Origin: Candidatus Hydrogenedens sp.
Lineage (GTDB): Bacteria > Hydrogenedentota > Hydrogenedentia > Hydrogenedentales > Hydrogenedentaceae
Direction: 5' to 3'
Length of the DNA stretch: 64,000 nt
NCBI GenBank assembly: GCA_035361075.1
Contig: DAOSBX010000007.1
Coordinates: 42,048-106,047 of the forward strand
Position numbers and translations under genes: made by a program. Positions 25,504-34,461 of the stretch are shown here, in pieces (position 1 is the stretch's first letter; every line of letters starts with the position of its first letter). Under the pieces are notes generated by a model. That model did not search any database and had not been told where the DNA came from. It saw only the letters and a program-made list of their open reading frames with translations.

Positions 25504-26943
25504 ATGACAAAGAAAAAGATTATTTTAGTTAATTTGGGGTTGAGGAGACCTTTATACCCATTAGCAACACCTCCAATGGGAATATTATATCTTTCTGCTT
25601 ATTTACGCAGAGAATTAAAAGACTTGGATATTTGTGTTATAAATCAGAGACTTGAAAATTATGACGTAGAGGAGTTGAGCAAACAGATTAGCAAATTTGC
25701 GCCACATATTATTTGCTTGTCTACTCTTACAACATTTGCGTATCAATTGCCTAATTTGGTGCCATTACTTCGTGAAGTCTGTCCTGAATCATGGATACTA
25801 CTTGGTGGTCCTCATGCTTCTGCTGTTAGAGATAATGTATTTAATGATGTAGATGTTGATGTGGTTGTTCCAGGAGAAGGAGAGATAGCCTTAAAACAAA
25901 TTATAGAAAGTTATCCAGAAAAGGGCAATTTGCAGAATATCCAGGGGATTATTTGGAAAAGTAGTGATGGGCAAATCATTAATAATCCTGGAATGTTACC
26001 TATGATTGAAGAATTAGATGAACTACCGTTTCCCGCATACGATTTAATTGATTTGCCCCGTTACTGGAAACATCAATCTATCGCACCTATTGTGCGGAGA
26101 AAATATGTCTCATTGTTTAGTAGTCGGGGATGTCCATATCAATGTATGTGGTGTCATTCTATTTTTGGGCGGAAGATAAGGATGCATTCAGCAGAACGAG
26201 TCGTGGACGAAATAGAATTCTTTGCCAAAAAATATAATGTTACTGATTTTGAATTTTTGGATGATAACTTTAATTTTAATCAGCGGAGAGTCATAGAAAT
26301 TGCCGAACTGGTGCATAAACGGGGATTAAAGATAGAACTGGCTTTCCCAACAGCAATTCGTGGAGATATTGCAACACAAGAAGTGATAGACGCAATGCAT
26401 TCAATAGGTACTTATTTGTGTGGATTTTCATTGGAAACAGGTTCACCACGATTACAAAAGTTTACATGTAAAAGATTAGATATAGATAAATTTCTAAAAG
26501 CGGTAGAAATAACTGCTAAAAAAAATATTTACATTACTGGTTTTTGTATGATGGGTTTTCCTACAGAAACTGAAGAAGAACTTCAACAAACTATTGATGT
26601 CGCATGTAAATCTCGTTTTCATACCGCAAGCTTCTTTACAGTAACACCTTTTCCAGGTACACCTCTATATGAATGGGTTAAAGAAAACAAACCAGAGAAA
26701 CTTGAAAAATTAAATTATAATAACATGGATTTTTCTGCAATGAATGTTAATCTAACTGATTTGCCTGATAAGGTTCTTTTTTCATATCAGCGGAAAGCAA
26801 TGAAAAAGTTTTATGTGGACCCGATACGTATTTACCGATTGTTACGTAGTTATCCGAAACCATTATTGTTACCATATTACCTCCCTATTTTTATTCACCG
26901 TGCAACAAAAGGACTATGGAATTCTGAAAAGCCTAATTGTTAA
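25504..26943 (+). CDS. B12-binding-type radical SAM protein
   Basis: 479-residue radical SAM enzyme of the cobalamin-binding-domain class. Residues about 5-150 look like a B12-type Rossmann domain (PMGILYLSAYL, LLGGPHASA, PGEGE) but lack the DxHxxG lower-ligand motif, as many class members do. The 4Fe-4S motif is Cys210, Cys214, Cys217 (SRGCPYQCMWCHSI). The class includes methyltransferases and lipid- or glycan-modifying enzymes, and the substrate is unknown. I prefer the ATG at 25504, with AGGTGA at 25491-25496, over the TTG just before it. A second member of the class is encoded at 31773 on the other strand. Confidence 0.87.
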   Translation: MTKKKIILVNLGLRRPLYPLATPPMGILYLSAYLRRELKDLDICVINQRLENYDVEELSKQISKFAPHIICLSTLTTFAYQLPNLVPLLREVCPESWILLGGPHASAVRDNVFNDVDVDVVVPGEGEIALKQIIESYPEKGNLQNIQGIIWKSSDGQIINNPGMLPMIEELDELPFPAYDLIDLPRYWKHQSIAPIVRRKYVSLFSSRGCPYQCMWCHSIFGRKIRMHSAERVVDEIEFFAKKYNVTDFEFLDDNFNFNQRRVIEIAELVHKRGLKIELAFPTAIRGDIATQEVIDAMHSIGTYLCGFSLETGSPRLQKFTCKRLDIDKFLKAVEITAKKNIYITGFCMMGFPTETEEELQQTIDVACKSRFHTASFFTVTPFPGTPLYEWVKENKPEKLEKLNYNNMDFSAMNVNLTDLPDKVLFSYQRKAMKKFYVDPIRIYRLLRSYPKPLLLPYYLPIFIHRATKGLWNSEKPNC

Positions 26944-26992
26944 ACTGTGAATATGAATCTAATTAGTTTAAACTTACAATCAGGACCTCATT

Positions 26993-29197
26993 GTGGAAAG
27001 AAAAGGAATATGTCAGATATATAAAATCCATGCATATATATACTGCATATTCATTATTTTATTAGCATTTGGTCTCCGTATATATAATATTTCAGATGAA
27101 TCGGTTTGGTGGGATGAATATTCCAGTTTAGTTCATATTAATGTTGGGTCATTAAAAGAATTCCTTTTCTTAAATCCTCTTTATGACCCTGCCACTATGC
27201 CTGCTTATTATGTTCTTGAATATCTATTCTGGCATTATATTTCTCCTTCTGTTTTGGGTTTGCGTTTTTTTTCTGTCCTGTTAAGTGTAATAACAATCCC
27301 TATTTTACTTTTTATTGGTAAGAAATTAGGTTCCTATAAAATTGGATTGTTAGCGGGGTTGTTTTTTGCTCTCTCCCCAATACATCGCTTTTTTGGACAG
27401 GGAATACGGATGTATGTATTGTTGACTTTTCTTTGTACTCTTTCTATATACTTTTTACTTTTATGTGTAGAAGAGGATAAAAAGCAAAAATGGATTATAT
27501 TAACAATTATAAATTTTGTTCTTTTATGGACTCACCCCTTTGCCATTCTTATTATTGGTATAGAAATACTTTGGGTACTTTTTACATATAAAGCAAAGAG
27601 ATATAAGAAGTATTCTTTTGTTTTTTCCCAAATAATTATAAGTATCTTCCCATTACTTTATATTTTGAATTTAAAATATTATTCAACAGAGGAATCTTTC
27701 TGGTTTAAAATACCAACTCTATATGAATTTTTAGGGGATTTATTTGCTGATGATGCAGTGGGTTTGACATATCAGGTAAGGACTATTAATGAAGTAGTAC
27801 CTAATTACTTGGTATTCATCCATCCTATAATGGACTTATCTCTATTAGTTATAAATATCGGAATAATTTTGTTTGTTTTGAAATATGTATTAAAAAATCT
27901 AAAAGATGAAAGTGGAATAAAGGATGAAATTTTCTTACTTGTTTTATTTACTTTATTCCCTCCCATAATTTTATACATTATTTCGTTTCTATGGAGACCA
28001 TGTATATTCCCAAGATACACTCTTTATAGTAGTCTTGCTGTATATTTGCTTTATGGGTATTTTATAAACACAAGTAATAATAAATATTTGAAAAGATTAA
28101 TATTATTTTTGTTAACACTCATTTTTTGTTATCAATTATTTATTACGCTTCCGGGACCTCAACGTACAAATTGGCAGAAAGCAGTTCATTTTATTGAACA
28201 ACGGGCTTTCTTAGAGCGAGAAAACTCTCCTGTTTTTGTTTATCAAGCCATTAATAAAGATGTTTTTTCTTTTAATATGAAAGACAAAAATATTCCTGTC
28301 TCCTTTGTAGAAAATGTAGAGACTTTTATCCCTATAGTTTCTGGGCTATTCCAACAGGATAGTAAATGTTTTAGTAAAAAAATATGGTTTATATATGTTT
28401 CTTTTTATTTTAGTGATTTTGGGTCTTCTGATTTGGAGCAATTATTAAAAGAAAACAAGATTAAATATGAGTATTATGATTTTTATGGGATAGAACCTAT
28501 TCGAATATACAAAATCACACCTCTGGAAGGAGTAAACTATCATAATTGGAATGTAAAAGATTTGTCAGATGAATCACTGAAATTTACAATATCGGATTTA
28601 GTTCTTTCCTATGTTGAGACGGGGTATAAGGAATGTGCAGTATATTTGCTCGAGAAATTAATAATGGATCCTCTTCAAAGATTGCAATATAAAAACTTAT
28701 ATAGCACACTTCAAAAAGGGAATGACACAAATAACCTTATAAAATCCTTACGATACTACCAAATAAGCCAGAGAAGTATTAGCCCGAAATATAAAGAATA
28801 TTTCCTAAATAGAGCAATTCAATTCGATAAAGATTTAAAACTGGCTTATTTGTGTTTCGATGCAATCATGACTTCTGTTAGGGGTGATATTAAATCTACA
28901 AAGGAAAAACTTCATTATATAGTTGAAATACATCCTGACCTTGCTCTTCCACGAGTTGCTTTGGGTGTAATTGCTTTATCTCAAAATAGGGAAGAGGAAG
29001 CAAAAGAATGGTTTTATTCAGCTACAGAGTGTGAAGATGGATATTACAAAACATGGACAAATCTTCTAAATTTCATATTTGTTGAAAAAGATTATCAAAA
29101 AGCGTTACATGAATATTATGCACTACAGAATAGAGGTGTATTTGTTGAATCTTTTTTTGAAGAATATTTGACTGCAAAATTGCAGAATAATAAATAA
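26993..29197 (+). CDS. GT39-like (ArnT/PMT-type) glycosyltransferase with TPR-like C-terminus
   Basis: 734-residue membrane enzyme. The first-loop motif DESVWWDEYSSL (residues about 35-46), with its acidic pair, is characteristic of GT-C enzymes that use polyprenyl-phosphate sugars, followed by around ten membrane helices to about residue 385. From about 570 there are TPR-like helical pairs (LALPRVALGVIALSQNREEE, WTNLLNFIFVEKDYQKALHE). The sequence is more diverged from the other three GT39 proteins in this region. The start is the GTG at 26993, with AGGA at 26982-26985. It ends 1 bp before the end of the convergent esterase gene. Confidence 0.83.
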   Translation: MERKGICQIYKIHAYIYCIFIILLAFGLRIYNISDESVWWDEYSSLVHINVGSLKEFLFLNPLYDPATMPAYYVLEYLFWHYISPSVLGLRFFSVLLSVITIPILLFIGKKLGSYKIGLLAGLFFALSPIHRFFGQGIRMYVLLTFLCTLSIYFLLLCVEEDKKQKWIILTIINFVLLWTHPFAILIIGIEILWVLFTYKAKRYKKYSFVFSQIIISIFPLLYILNLKYYSTEESFWFKIPTLYEFLGDLFADDAVGLTYQVRTINEVVPNYLVFIHPIMDLSLLVINIGIILFVLKYVLKNLKDESGIKDEIFLLVLFTLFPPIILYIISFLWRPCIFPRYTLYSSLAVYLLYGYFINTSNNKYLKRLILFLLTLIFCYQLFITLPGPQRTNWQKAVHFIEQRAFLERENSPVFVYQAINKDVFSFNMKDKNIPVSFVENVETFIPIVSGLFQQDSKCFSKKIWFIYVSFYFSDFGSSDLEQLLKENKIKYEYYDFYGIEPIRIYKITPLEGVNYHNWNVKDLSDESLKFTISDLVLSYVETGYKECAVYLLEKLIMDPLQRLQYKNLYSTLQKGNDTNNLIKSLRYYQISQRSISPKYKEYFLNRAIQFDKDLKLAYLCFDAIMTSVRGDIKSTKEKLHYIVEIHPDLALPRVALGVIALSQNREEEAKEWFYSATECEDGYYKTWTNLLNFIFVEKDYQKALHEYYALQNRGVFVESFFEEYLTAKLQNNK

Positions 29198-29198
29198 A

Positions 29199-30272
29199 CT
29201 ATTTCTGAGAAAAATCTAAATGTTTATCTAAAAATTGATAGGCTTCTTCTCGAATTTCAGGGGGGAAATCGTGTCCACAATCAGGGTGGACTACCTTTAG
29301 GTTGTCTTCTGCTTTATATAGTGCATAAATCTTTTTTGCAGAGTTGACACAATCATCTACACCTGATACTTCAAAATTATTATCATGTATAGGGGCATTG
29401 ATAAAAACAGGACGAGGAGCAAGTGTTCCGAGAATTTCTGTAAAATCAAATGGGAGTAGATCTGGGTTACACTGGTATTGTTCTTTTATTCTTGGCATAT
29501 AGCCTTTGTGAGACCACCCTGTTAAGTCGCCATTATAATATTTTTTCATACTTGTAAAACCGCAACTGGTAACCATTGCTTTAATTCGCTTATCAAAAGC
29601 CCCTAAAAATAGGGTGTTGTGCCCACCTAAAGAATGACCAATGGCTCCAATCTTATTTTTATCAACCTCTTCCATTGTTTGTAGAAAGTCAATGCAACGA
29701 CGGTGATTTCCAATCCCTTTGGCCGTTGCACTGGCATATCCCATAGCATAAACATCAATTTTATAATCACCAAAACCTGGATAATCAGGAACAATTACAA
29801 TATAGCCTCGTTCAGCGAGTTCTTTTGCAATATGTCTATTTTTTGCATCGCCAATACCTACAGGACTGGCTTTCCCAATATCGATAGTTTGATGTAAACA
29901 TACAATAGCAGGCCTTTTACCGTTAATATTTTTAGGTACTAATAAATAAGCAGGTAATCTGTCATTTTTTTCAGCATTAAATGTAATTTTCTTTCGCCAA
30001 TATGACCCCATATCCTCTGTAGTTTCAACATACATCTCTAATGGAGGTAGGTGGGAACGGTCGGGTAAAGGACCCATTACAAGGAGCATATTTTGGAATA
30101 TATGTTTTTTTCTTATATCCCATTCTTTTAATCTTGTTATTTCGTGACTTTCCCCTCCATTTTCGATGTAATAAAGCAAATTGAATTTGTCTTTATAAAA
30201 GGGAGGGTCACTTATGATATTTTGTTGATTTACGAAAAAAACAAGGAGTAAAGTTAATACCTCATAAAGCAT
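29199..30272 (-). CDS. Exported alpha/beta-hydrolase (acetyl-esterase/dienelactone-hydrolase-like)
   Basis: 357-residue secreted hydrolase. Hydrophobic signal peptide at residues 1-14, oxyanion and strand elements AIVCLHQT and VPDYPGFG, nucleophile Ser214 in IGHSLGGHN, and a C-terminal VHPDCGHDFPPE supplying the likely Asp/His. Similar proteins act on acetylated or esterified polysaccharides. GGAGG directly before the ATG supports the start. It is the last gene of the six-gene minus-strand operon, 14 bp after the glycosidase-like gene, suggesting both trim the same extracellular glycan. Confidence 0.85.
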   Translation of the reverse strand: MLYEVLTLLLVFFVNQQNIISDPPFYKDKFNLLYYIENGGESHEITRLKEWDIRKKHIFQNMLLVMGPLPDRSHLPPLEMYVETTEDMGSYWRKKITFNAEKNDRLPAYLLVPKNINGKRPAIVCLHQTIDIGKASPVGIGDAKNRHIAKELAERGYIVIVPDYPGFGDYKIDVYAMGYASATAKGIGNHRRCIDFLQTMEEVDKNKIGAIGHSLGGHNTLFLGAFDKRIKAMVTSCGFTSMKKYYNGDLTGWSHKGYMPRIKEQYQCNPDLLPFDFTEILGTLAPRPVFINAPIHDNNFEVSGVDDCVNSAKKIYALYKAEDNLKVVHPDCGHDFPPEIREEAYQFLDKHLDFSQK

Positions 30273-30286
30273 ATCTACCTCCTTTG

Positions 30287-31756
30287 TTACTTAAATTGTA
30301 TTGCATACAAATCTGCATCTTTCATTTTAAAGGATAATCGAATAGGTGTTTCTTGAAGTGAAGATAAATTATCAGTGCTATTCCATGATACTTTGAAATT
30401 AATTCGATTTCCTTTTAACGGAATAGAATTGTCGAATTCATATCCAGATAGTGGTTTTCCACTTATGTCTTGAACTTCTACATTTACATAACCTACAGCA
30501 GAAGTGGCAAAGTTAAGAAACAGATTGTTCCCTTTGAAAATTATCGGCACAGTCGTAAAAATGCCTTCTGTATACCCAGCAGAGAGACAGGAAAAACCAT
30601 CCAGACGAAGTAAATATCGCTGGATATATGCAGTGTCCTGTGCATAATTCTTTTGAATATAAAAAGCCATTTGATAATCACCTACAGGAACAATACCTCT
30701 CACAGGGTAATTGGTTCGGGATACCCAGTTTTCTATAGGATATTCAGGCTTTAAGAAAGCGTTTAAGAAAAATCTATTATATAGATTCCCTCCTCGGCTA
30801 CTCATAAATATTACATCAGAACAATCATGACTATAATCTTTTTCGACGCCAATAGATTGTATTTCCTCATCGGATAGAACCTTACATCCTGGGACAAAAC
30901 GAGCCGATAAAGATACATAGATATGTGGTGCATTGAAATATGGGATTGTCTGATTGGTATATATATGTTCCCATGGTGCGTTTCCTTTATCCATTACTAC
31001 AGGTTTTTCCCAATTTAAAAAATCTGAACTGGTTGTTCGACTTACCCAACGGTATTCTTGATTGGGACCATTCCAGGTGCGAAAATACAAAATATACTTT
31101 TGTTCTAAAATAGACCAAAAAACTACATTTTGAGAATCAAACGCAAATTCTTTCCATGATGCCCCTTTAAGTATAGGTTTCTCTGATAATTTCCGCCATC
31201 GAATTCCATCTGGGGAAACGAAGGTATATAAACCACTATCAAAAGTCCCTGCCACTGCTTTATATCGTTCTTCCTTGGGAATGTTGGGCTTTTCGTCTAT
31301 AAAAGGAGCAAAATTGTGTGAGAATGGTGGGTCATTAGCAAGAATTACATTATTGTCTTTTGAACCTGCTATTTCAAAGAGTCCCAAAGATGGTTTAGTG
31401 AAATGAATACCATCTGTGCTTTCTGCATAACAGGTAACTTCTGCATTTGAGCCATCGGCTTTTGAAACAGGAAGTCCTCTGTAATAGAGGCGATAAATGT
31501 CTTGGTCATGGATTAAGGTCACATATCCACTGTGTTTACCCTCCCACGGTTTATCAAAATATAAAACCTTCTCAGCAGGAATAGGCTCACATAACTTAAA
31601 TAATATATTCTCTAATTTATCAATTAATTTATTATCAATAAAAATTTCTCGTCGGTTTCCTATATTATATATTTCTTCGGTTATCCCTATTTGTTGAAAG
31701 ATTATTGAGAATAGAAATCCTGTTATGAAGTAATAAAAGAACATATTTGTTCTCAT
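30287..31756 (-). CDS. Secreted glycoside-hydrolase-like five-bladed propeller protein
   Basis: 489-residue exported protein with an N-terminal hydrophobic signal (FFYYFITGFLFSIIFQQIG). The body has repeated propeller-type signatures resembling the GH32/GH43-like fold: YRLYYRG, YAESTDGIHFTKPSLGLFE, FVSPDGIRWRKLSE, YILYFRTW, SDFLNWEKPV. Proteins of this kind are frequent next to sulfatases and esterases in Planctomycetes-like genomes. The catalytic residues cannot be assigned with confidence, so carbohydrate binding rather than hydrolysis remains possible. It lies 14 bp upstream of the esterase in the same operon. Confidence 0.72.
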   Translation of the reverse strand: MRTNMFFYYFITGFLFSIIFQQIGITEEIYNIGNRREIFIDNKLIDKLENILFKLCEPIPAEKVLYFDKPWEGKHSGYVTLIHDQDIYRLYYRGLPVSKADGSNAEVTCYAESTDGIHFTKPSLGLFEIAGSKDNNVILANDPPFSHNFAPFIDEKPNIPKEERYKAVAGTFDSGLYTFVSPDGIRWRKLSEKPILKGASWKEFAFDSQNVVFWSILEQKYILYFRTWNGPNQEYRWVSRTTSSDFLNWEKPVVMDKGNAPWEHIYTNQTIPYFNAPHIYVSLSARFVPGCKVLSDEEIQSIGVEKDYSHDCSDVIFMSSRGGNLYNRFFLNAFLKPEYPIENWVSRTNYPVRGIVPVGDYQMAFYIQKNYAQDTAYIQRYLLRLDGFSCLSAGYTEGIFTTVPIIFKGNNLFLNFATSAVGYVNVEVQDISGKPLSGYEFDNSIPLKGNRINFKVSWNSTDNLSSLQETPIRLSFKMKDADLYAIQFK

Positions 31757-31772
31757 AGTTTATCCATTATTT

Positions 31773-33236
31773 TTAGGTTATGTTAACTGTTGAATTTTTG
31801 TTGCGAGTCCATTTTTTTAAACTCAATCGAAGCCAATAATTAAACGCCCTTATTTGATTTTTCAAATGATGGGGGCGACGAATAGTCCTTGCAATGGTTC
31901 GAGCAAAATATCGAGGTCTAAGATAGTATCTCCGATATGCGGATTGTACTTTTCTTGTCAGTGTTTCCAAATCTGGATATGTGTTTGGCAAGTATGAGGG
32001 CATATGTTGTCCAATAAATTCAAAACATTGTCCTTCTCTCATGGCGATTTCTGCAAGAAGTGTTCCAGGTGCTACATAATAAGAGAAGAAGACGACGTAA
32101 TCGATGTTTAGTTCACATGCAAAACGGATAGTTTCTTCGCTCATTTCAGGAGTTTCCGTTGGAAAACCCAGAACAAAGAAAGCGCGAGTTTCCATTCCTA
32201 CGTCTTTTGCCCAACGTACAGCATCCCTACATTGTTCTAATGTGTGCCCTTTACGAATAAGTTTTAATATGTCTGAGTTACCAGATTCAATCCCAAATTG
32301 GATACTATAGCACCCTGCATTAGCCATTTCTTGAAGCATGTTTTTTGTAACTGTATTAACTCGTGAGAGGACAGACCAATCTAATGTTATTTTTTCTTGT
32401 TTTAATAAAGAGCAGAATTGTGAAATCCATTCTGGGTAGATGCAGAAATTGTCGTCCCAAAAGACGATATTTTTTACATGGTATTTATTGATGATATCTT
32501 TAATTTCACTAACCACATTTTCAGGTGAGCGCCTTCGAAAAGGTGATGCATATTTACCTCCTTGATAGCAAAACTTGCATCGAGCCCAAGGGCATCCTCG
32601 TGCTGTTATCATTGACATTGCTGGTCTTTTTGGGCTTAAACTGGGCAATGGCTCATATAAATCATGATTGTAGATATCTCGAGAAGGAAAAGGAAGAATG
32701 TCCAGATTATCGATAGGTGTTGAACAACCTGTATCTACGATAGAACCATCTTTATTTTTATAAATGATTCCTTTTACATTTGCCGGTTCTTTTCCGAGAG
32801 ATATTTGGTCTAATAATTCAAGTAAAGGTACTTCAGCATCTCCTGGAATAACATAATCAATATCCGAGCAGTCTTTTAATACTTGTTCGCCAAAGGAAGT
32901 TGTATGAGGTCCACCTATAATCAAAGGTGTATTTGGACTCTCTTGTTTTAATCGGGTTGCAAGTTCATAGGCCGTGTTTAATAGGAAAGTTGTAAATGAA
33001 GATATACCGATAATATCTGGTTTTAACCTTAAAACTTTTTCTACTGTTTCTTCGGTGGTTAACCTTTCAGCTACGGAATCAACGAAACTGCAATGATATT
33101 TCCCTGTTTGTTCTAAATAAGCGGTAAGGTATCCTATTCCTAACGGAGGCATCAAACCAATTTGTCGATTGCCTTCGCGATTCCCAATAGAACGAGAGTA
33201 TGGATAAGGTGGCATTACAAAGACAATATGAATCAT
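31773..33236 (-). CDS. B12-binding-type radical SAM protein
   Basis: 487-residue radical SAM enzyme with an N-terminal cobalamin-type domain (PPLGIGYLTAYL, IIGGPHTTS, VIPGDAEVP) and the cluster motif ARGCPWARCKFCYQGG (CxxxCxxC). It is related in layout to the protein at 25504 but only moderately similar. The conserved domain begins at MIHIVFVMPP, so I start at 33236; a longer frame to 33317 would add 27 unconserved residues overlapping the GT2 gene by 56 bp. No clear ribosome-binding site precedes 33236, so the choice is not certain. It lies in the minus-strand glycosylation operon and is probably a glycan- or lipid-tailoring enzyme. Confidence 0.83.
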   Translation of the reverse strand: MIHIVFVMPPYPYSRSIGNREGNRQIGLMPPLGIGYLTAYLEQTGKYHCSFVDSVAERLTTEETVEKVLRLKPDIIGISSFTTFLLNTAYELATRLKQESPNTPLIIGGPHTTSFGEQVLKDCSDIDYVIPGDAEVPLLELLDQISLGKEPANVKGIIYKNKDGSIVDTGCSTPIDNLDILPFPSRDIYNHDLYEPLPSLSPKRPAMSMITARGCPWARCKFCYQGGKYASPFRRRSPENVVSEIKDIINKYHVKNIVFWDDNFCIYPEWISQFCSLLKQEKITLDWSVLSRVNTVTKNMLQEMANAGCYSIQFGIESGNSDILKLIRKGHTLEQCRDAVRWAKDVGMETRAFFVLGFPTETPEMSEETIRFACELNIDYVVFFSYYVAPGTLLAEIAMREGQCFEFIGQHMPSYLPNTYPDLETLTRKVQSAYRRYYLRPRYFARTIARTIRRPHHLKNQIRAFNYWLRLSLKKWTRNKNSTVNIT

Positions 33237-33261
33237 ATATATATTATAACTTGATTTAAAA

Positions 33262-34461
33262 TCATGATTTCCTAAAAAATTCTTCCTCCTCTGAAACTCG
33301 TATTCCAAACAAACCAATTAAAATAGAGCTGAAAAAGATTTGAACGCCTTGAATGAAGACTAATATCCCTGTAAAAAAAATATTTAGTTGTGTTAAGTCT
33401 TTATCTGAATGGAAGTATTTCATAGAATAAGTCGATAAGATAATACCTAATAGACAGATTATGCCTCCGAGAATCATTCCTTTCTCAATTTTTATAATTT
33501 TTGATAGGTATGTTAGGAACCGTGATGGCCTATATCTGAATTTAGAACCTCTCACTCTTCCTTGTGCAATTACTCCTATGAGTAATATTTGAGTAGCGAT
33601 TATATTTAACAGTAGTGCGAGAAAAAATGAGAAGTACATATTTGAATAATAGGGGAACAAAAAATGTATTAAATAAGAGAGGAGTAATAGAAATCCACCA
33701 GGTATTAAAAACCAGTTAATAGAACAATAATGAAACATAAGTTGTAAATGACGCCATCCATCTCTGACGGAATGAAGATGAGGTTTTCTGCCTCTTTGGT
33801 CGCAGTGGAAGTGAATGGGTACTTCTGCAATTTCTAATTTTGCCCAGTAAGCCTTAGCAATCATCTCGGATGCGAATTCCATCCCTTCAGAATGCATGTC
33901 TAATTTCTTAATGGCTTCTTGTGTTAGACCCCTCATACCCGAGTTAATATCTGATATTTTTGTTTTGAAAAGGAGATTTGCAAGAAAGGTCATTACTGGT
34001 GTGCCAATATACCTGTGGTGCCATGGCATTGCTCCTTTATCAATAATCCCTTTTTTCCTTGAACCGATAACAATAGAGAAACCCTCATGAAGTTTGGAAA
34101 GAATGGTAGGTATATCTTCAGGATCATATGATAAATCTGAATCATAGAAGATAATATACTTCCCTTGAGCATTTTTAATGCCAGTCCTTAAAGCATTTCC
34201 GTAACCAGGTTCATAAACAGGGACTACTTTTGCACCAGCTTTTTCTGCAAGAATTGGTGAATTATCCGTTGAATTGTTGTCTGCAACTATGATTTCCCCT
34301 TTTATATTGTAATTATTTAGGACATCCTGAGTTTTTCTAATACACTGGGCAATGGTTTTTTCTTCATTCAAACAAGGAATAATAATACTTAATTCAATTT
34401 CACTGTTTTGTATGTTGAATAAGGTATCTGAAGAATTGAAAGGCATTCTATTTGTTCCCAT
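33262..34461 (-). CDS. GT2 glycosyltransferase, polyprenyl-phosphate sugar synthase-like, with TM tail
   Basis: 399-residue enzyme. The GT2 domain (residues 20-240) has SIIIPCLNEEKTI, IIVADNNSTDNS, and the DxD metal site Asp107/Asp109 in IFYDSDLSYDPED. This is the DPM1/GtrB-like subgroup that loads a sugar onto polyprenyl phosphate. Four membrane helices follow (about 250-390), anchoring it to the membrane. It overlaps the end of the GT39-TPR gene by 14 bp, so it is co-translated with GT39 enzymes that require exactly such lipid-linked donors. The sugar is not determinable. Confidence 0.87.
   Translation of the reverse strand: MGTNRMPFNSSDTLFNIQNSEIELSIIIPCLNEEKTIAQCIRKTQDVLNNYNIKGEIIVADNNSTDNSPILAEKAGAKVVPVYEPGYGNALRTGIKNAQGKYIIFYDSDLSYDPEDIPTILSKLHEGFSIVIGSRKKGIIDKGAMPWHHRYIGTPVMTFLANLLFKTKISDINSGMRGLTQEAIKKLDMHSEGMEFASEMIAKAYWAKLEIAEVPIHFHCDQRGRKPHLHSVRDGWRHLQLMFHYCSINWFLIPGGFLLLLSYLIHFLFPYYSNMYFSFFLALLLNIIATQILLIGVIAQGRVRGSKFRYRPSRFLTYLSKIIKIEKGMILGGIICLLGIILSTYSMKYFHSDKDLTQLNIFFTGILVFIQGVQIFFSSILIGLFGIRVSEEEEFFRKS

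Noticed and set aside
33237..33317. 27-residue N-terminal extension of the minus-strand B12-type radical SAM protein
   Set aside because: The sequence is unlike the family and lies partly in the GT2 gene; the conserved domain starts at the Met encoded at 33236.
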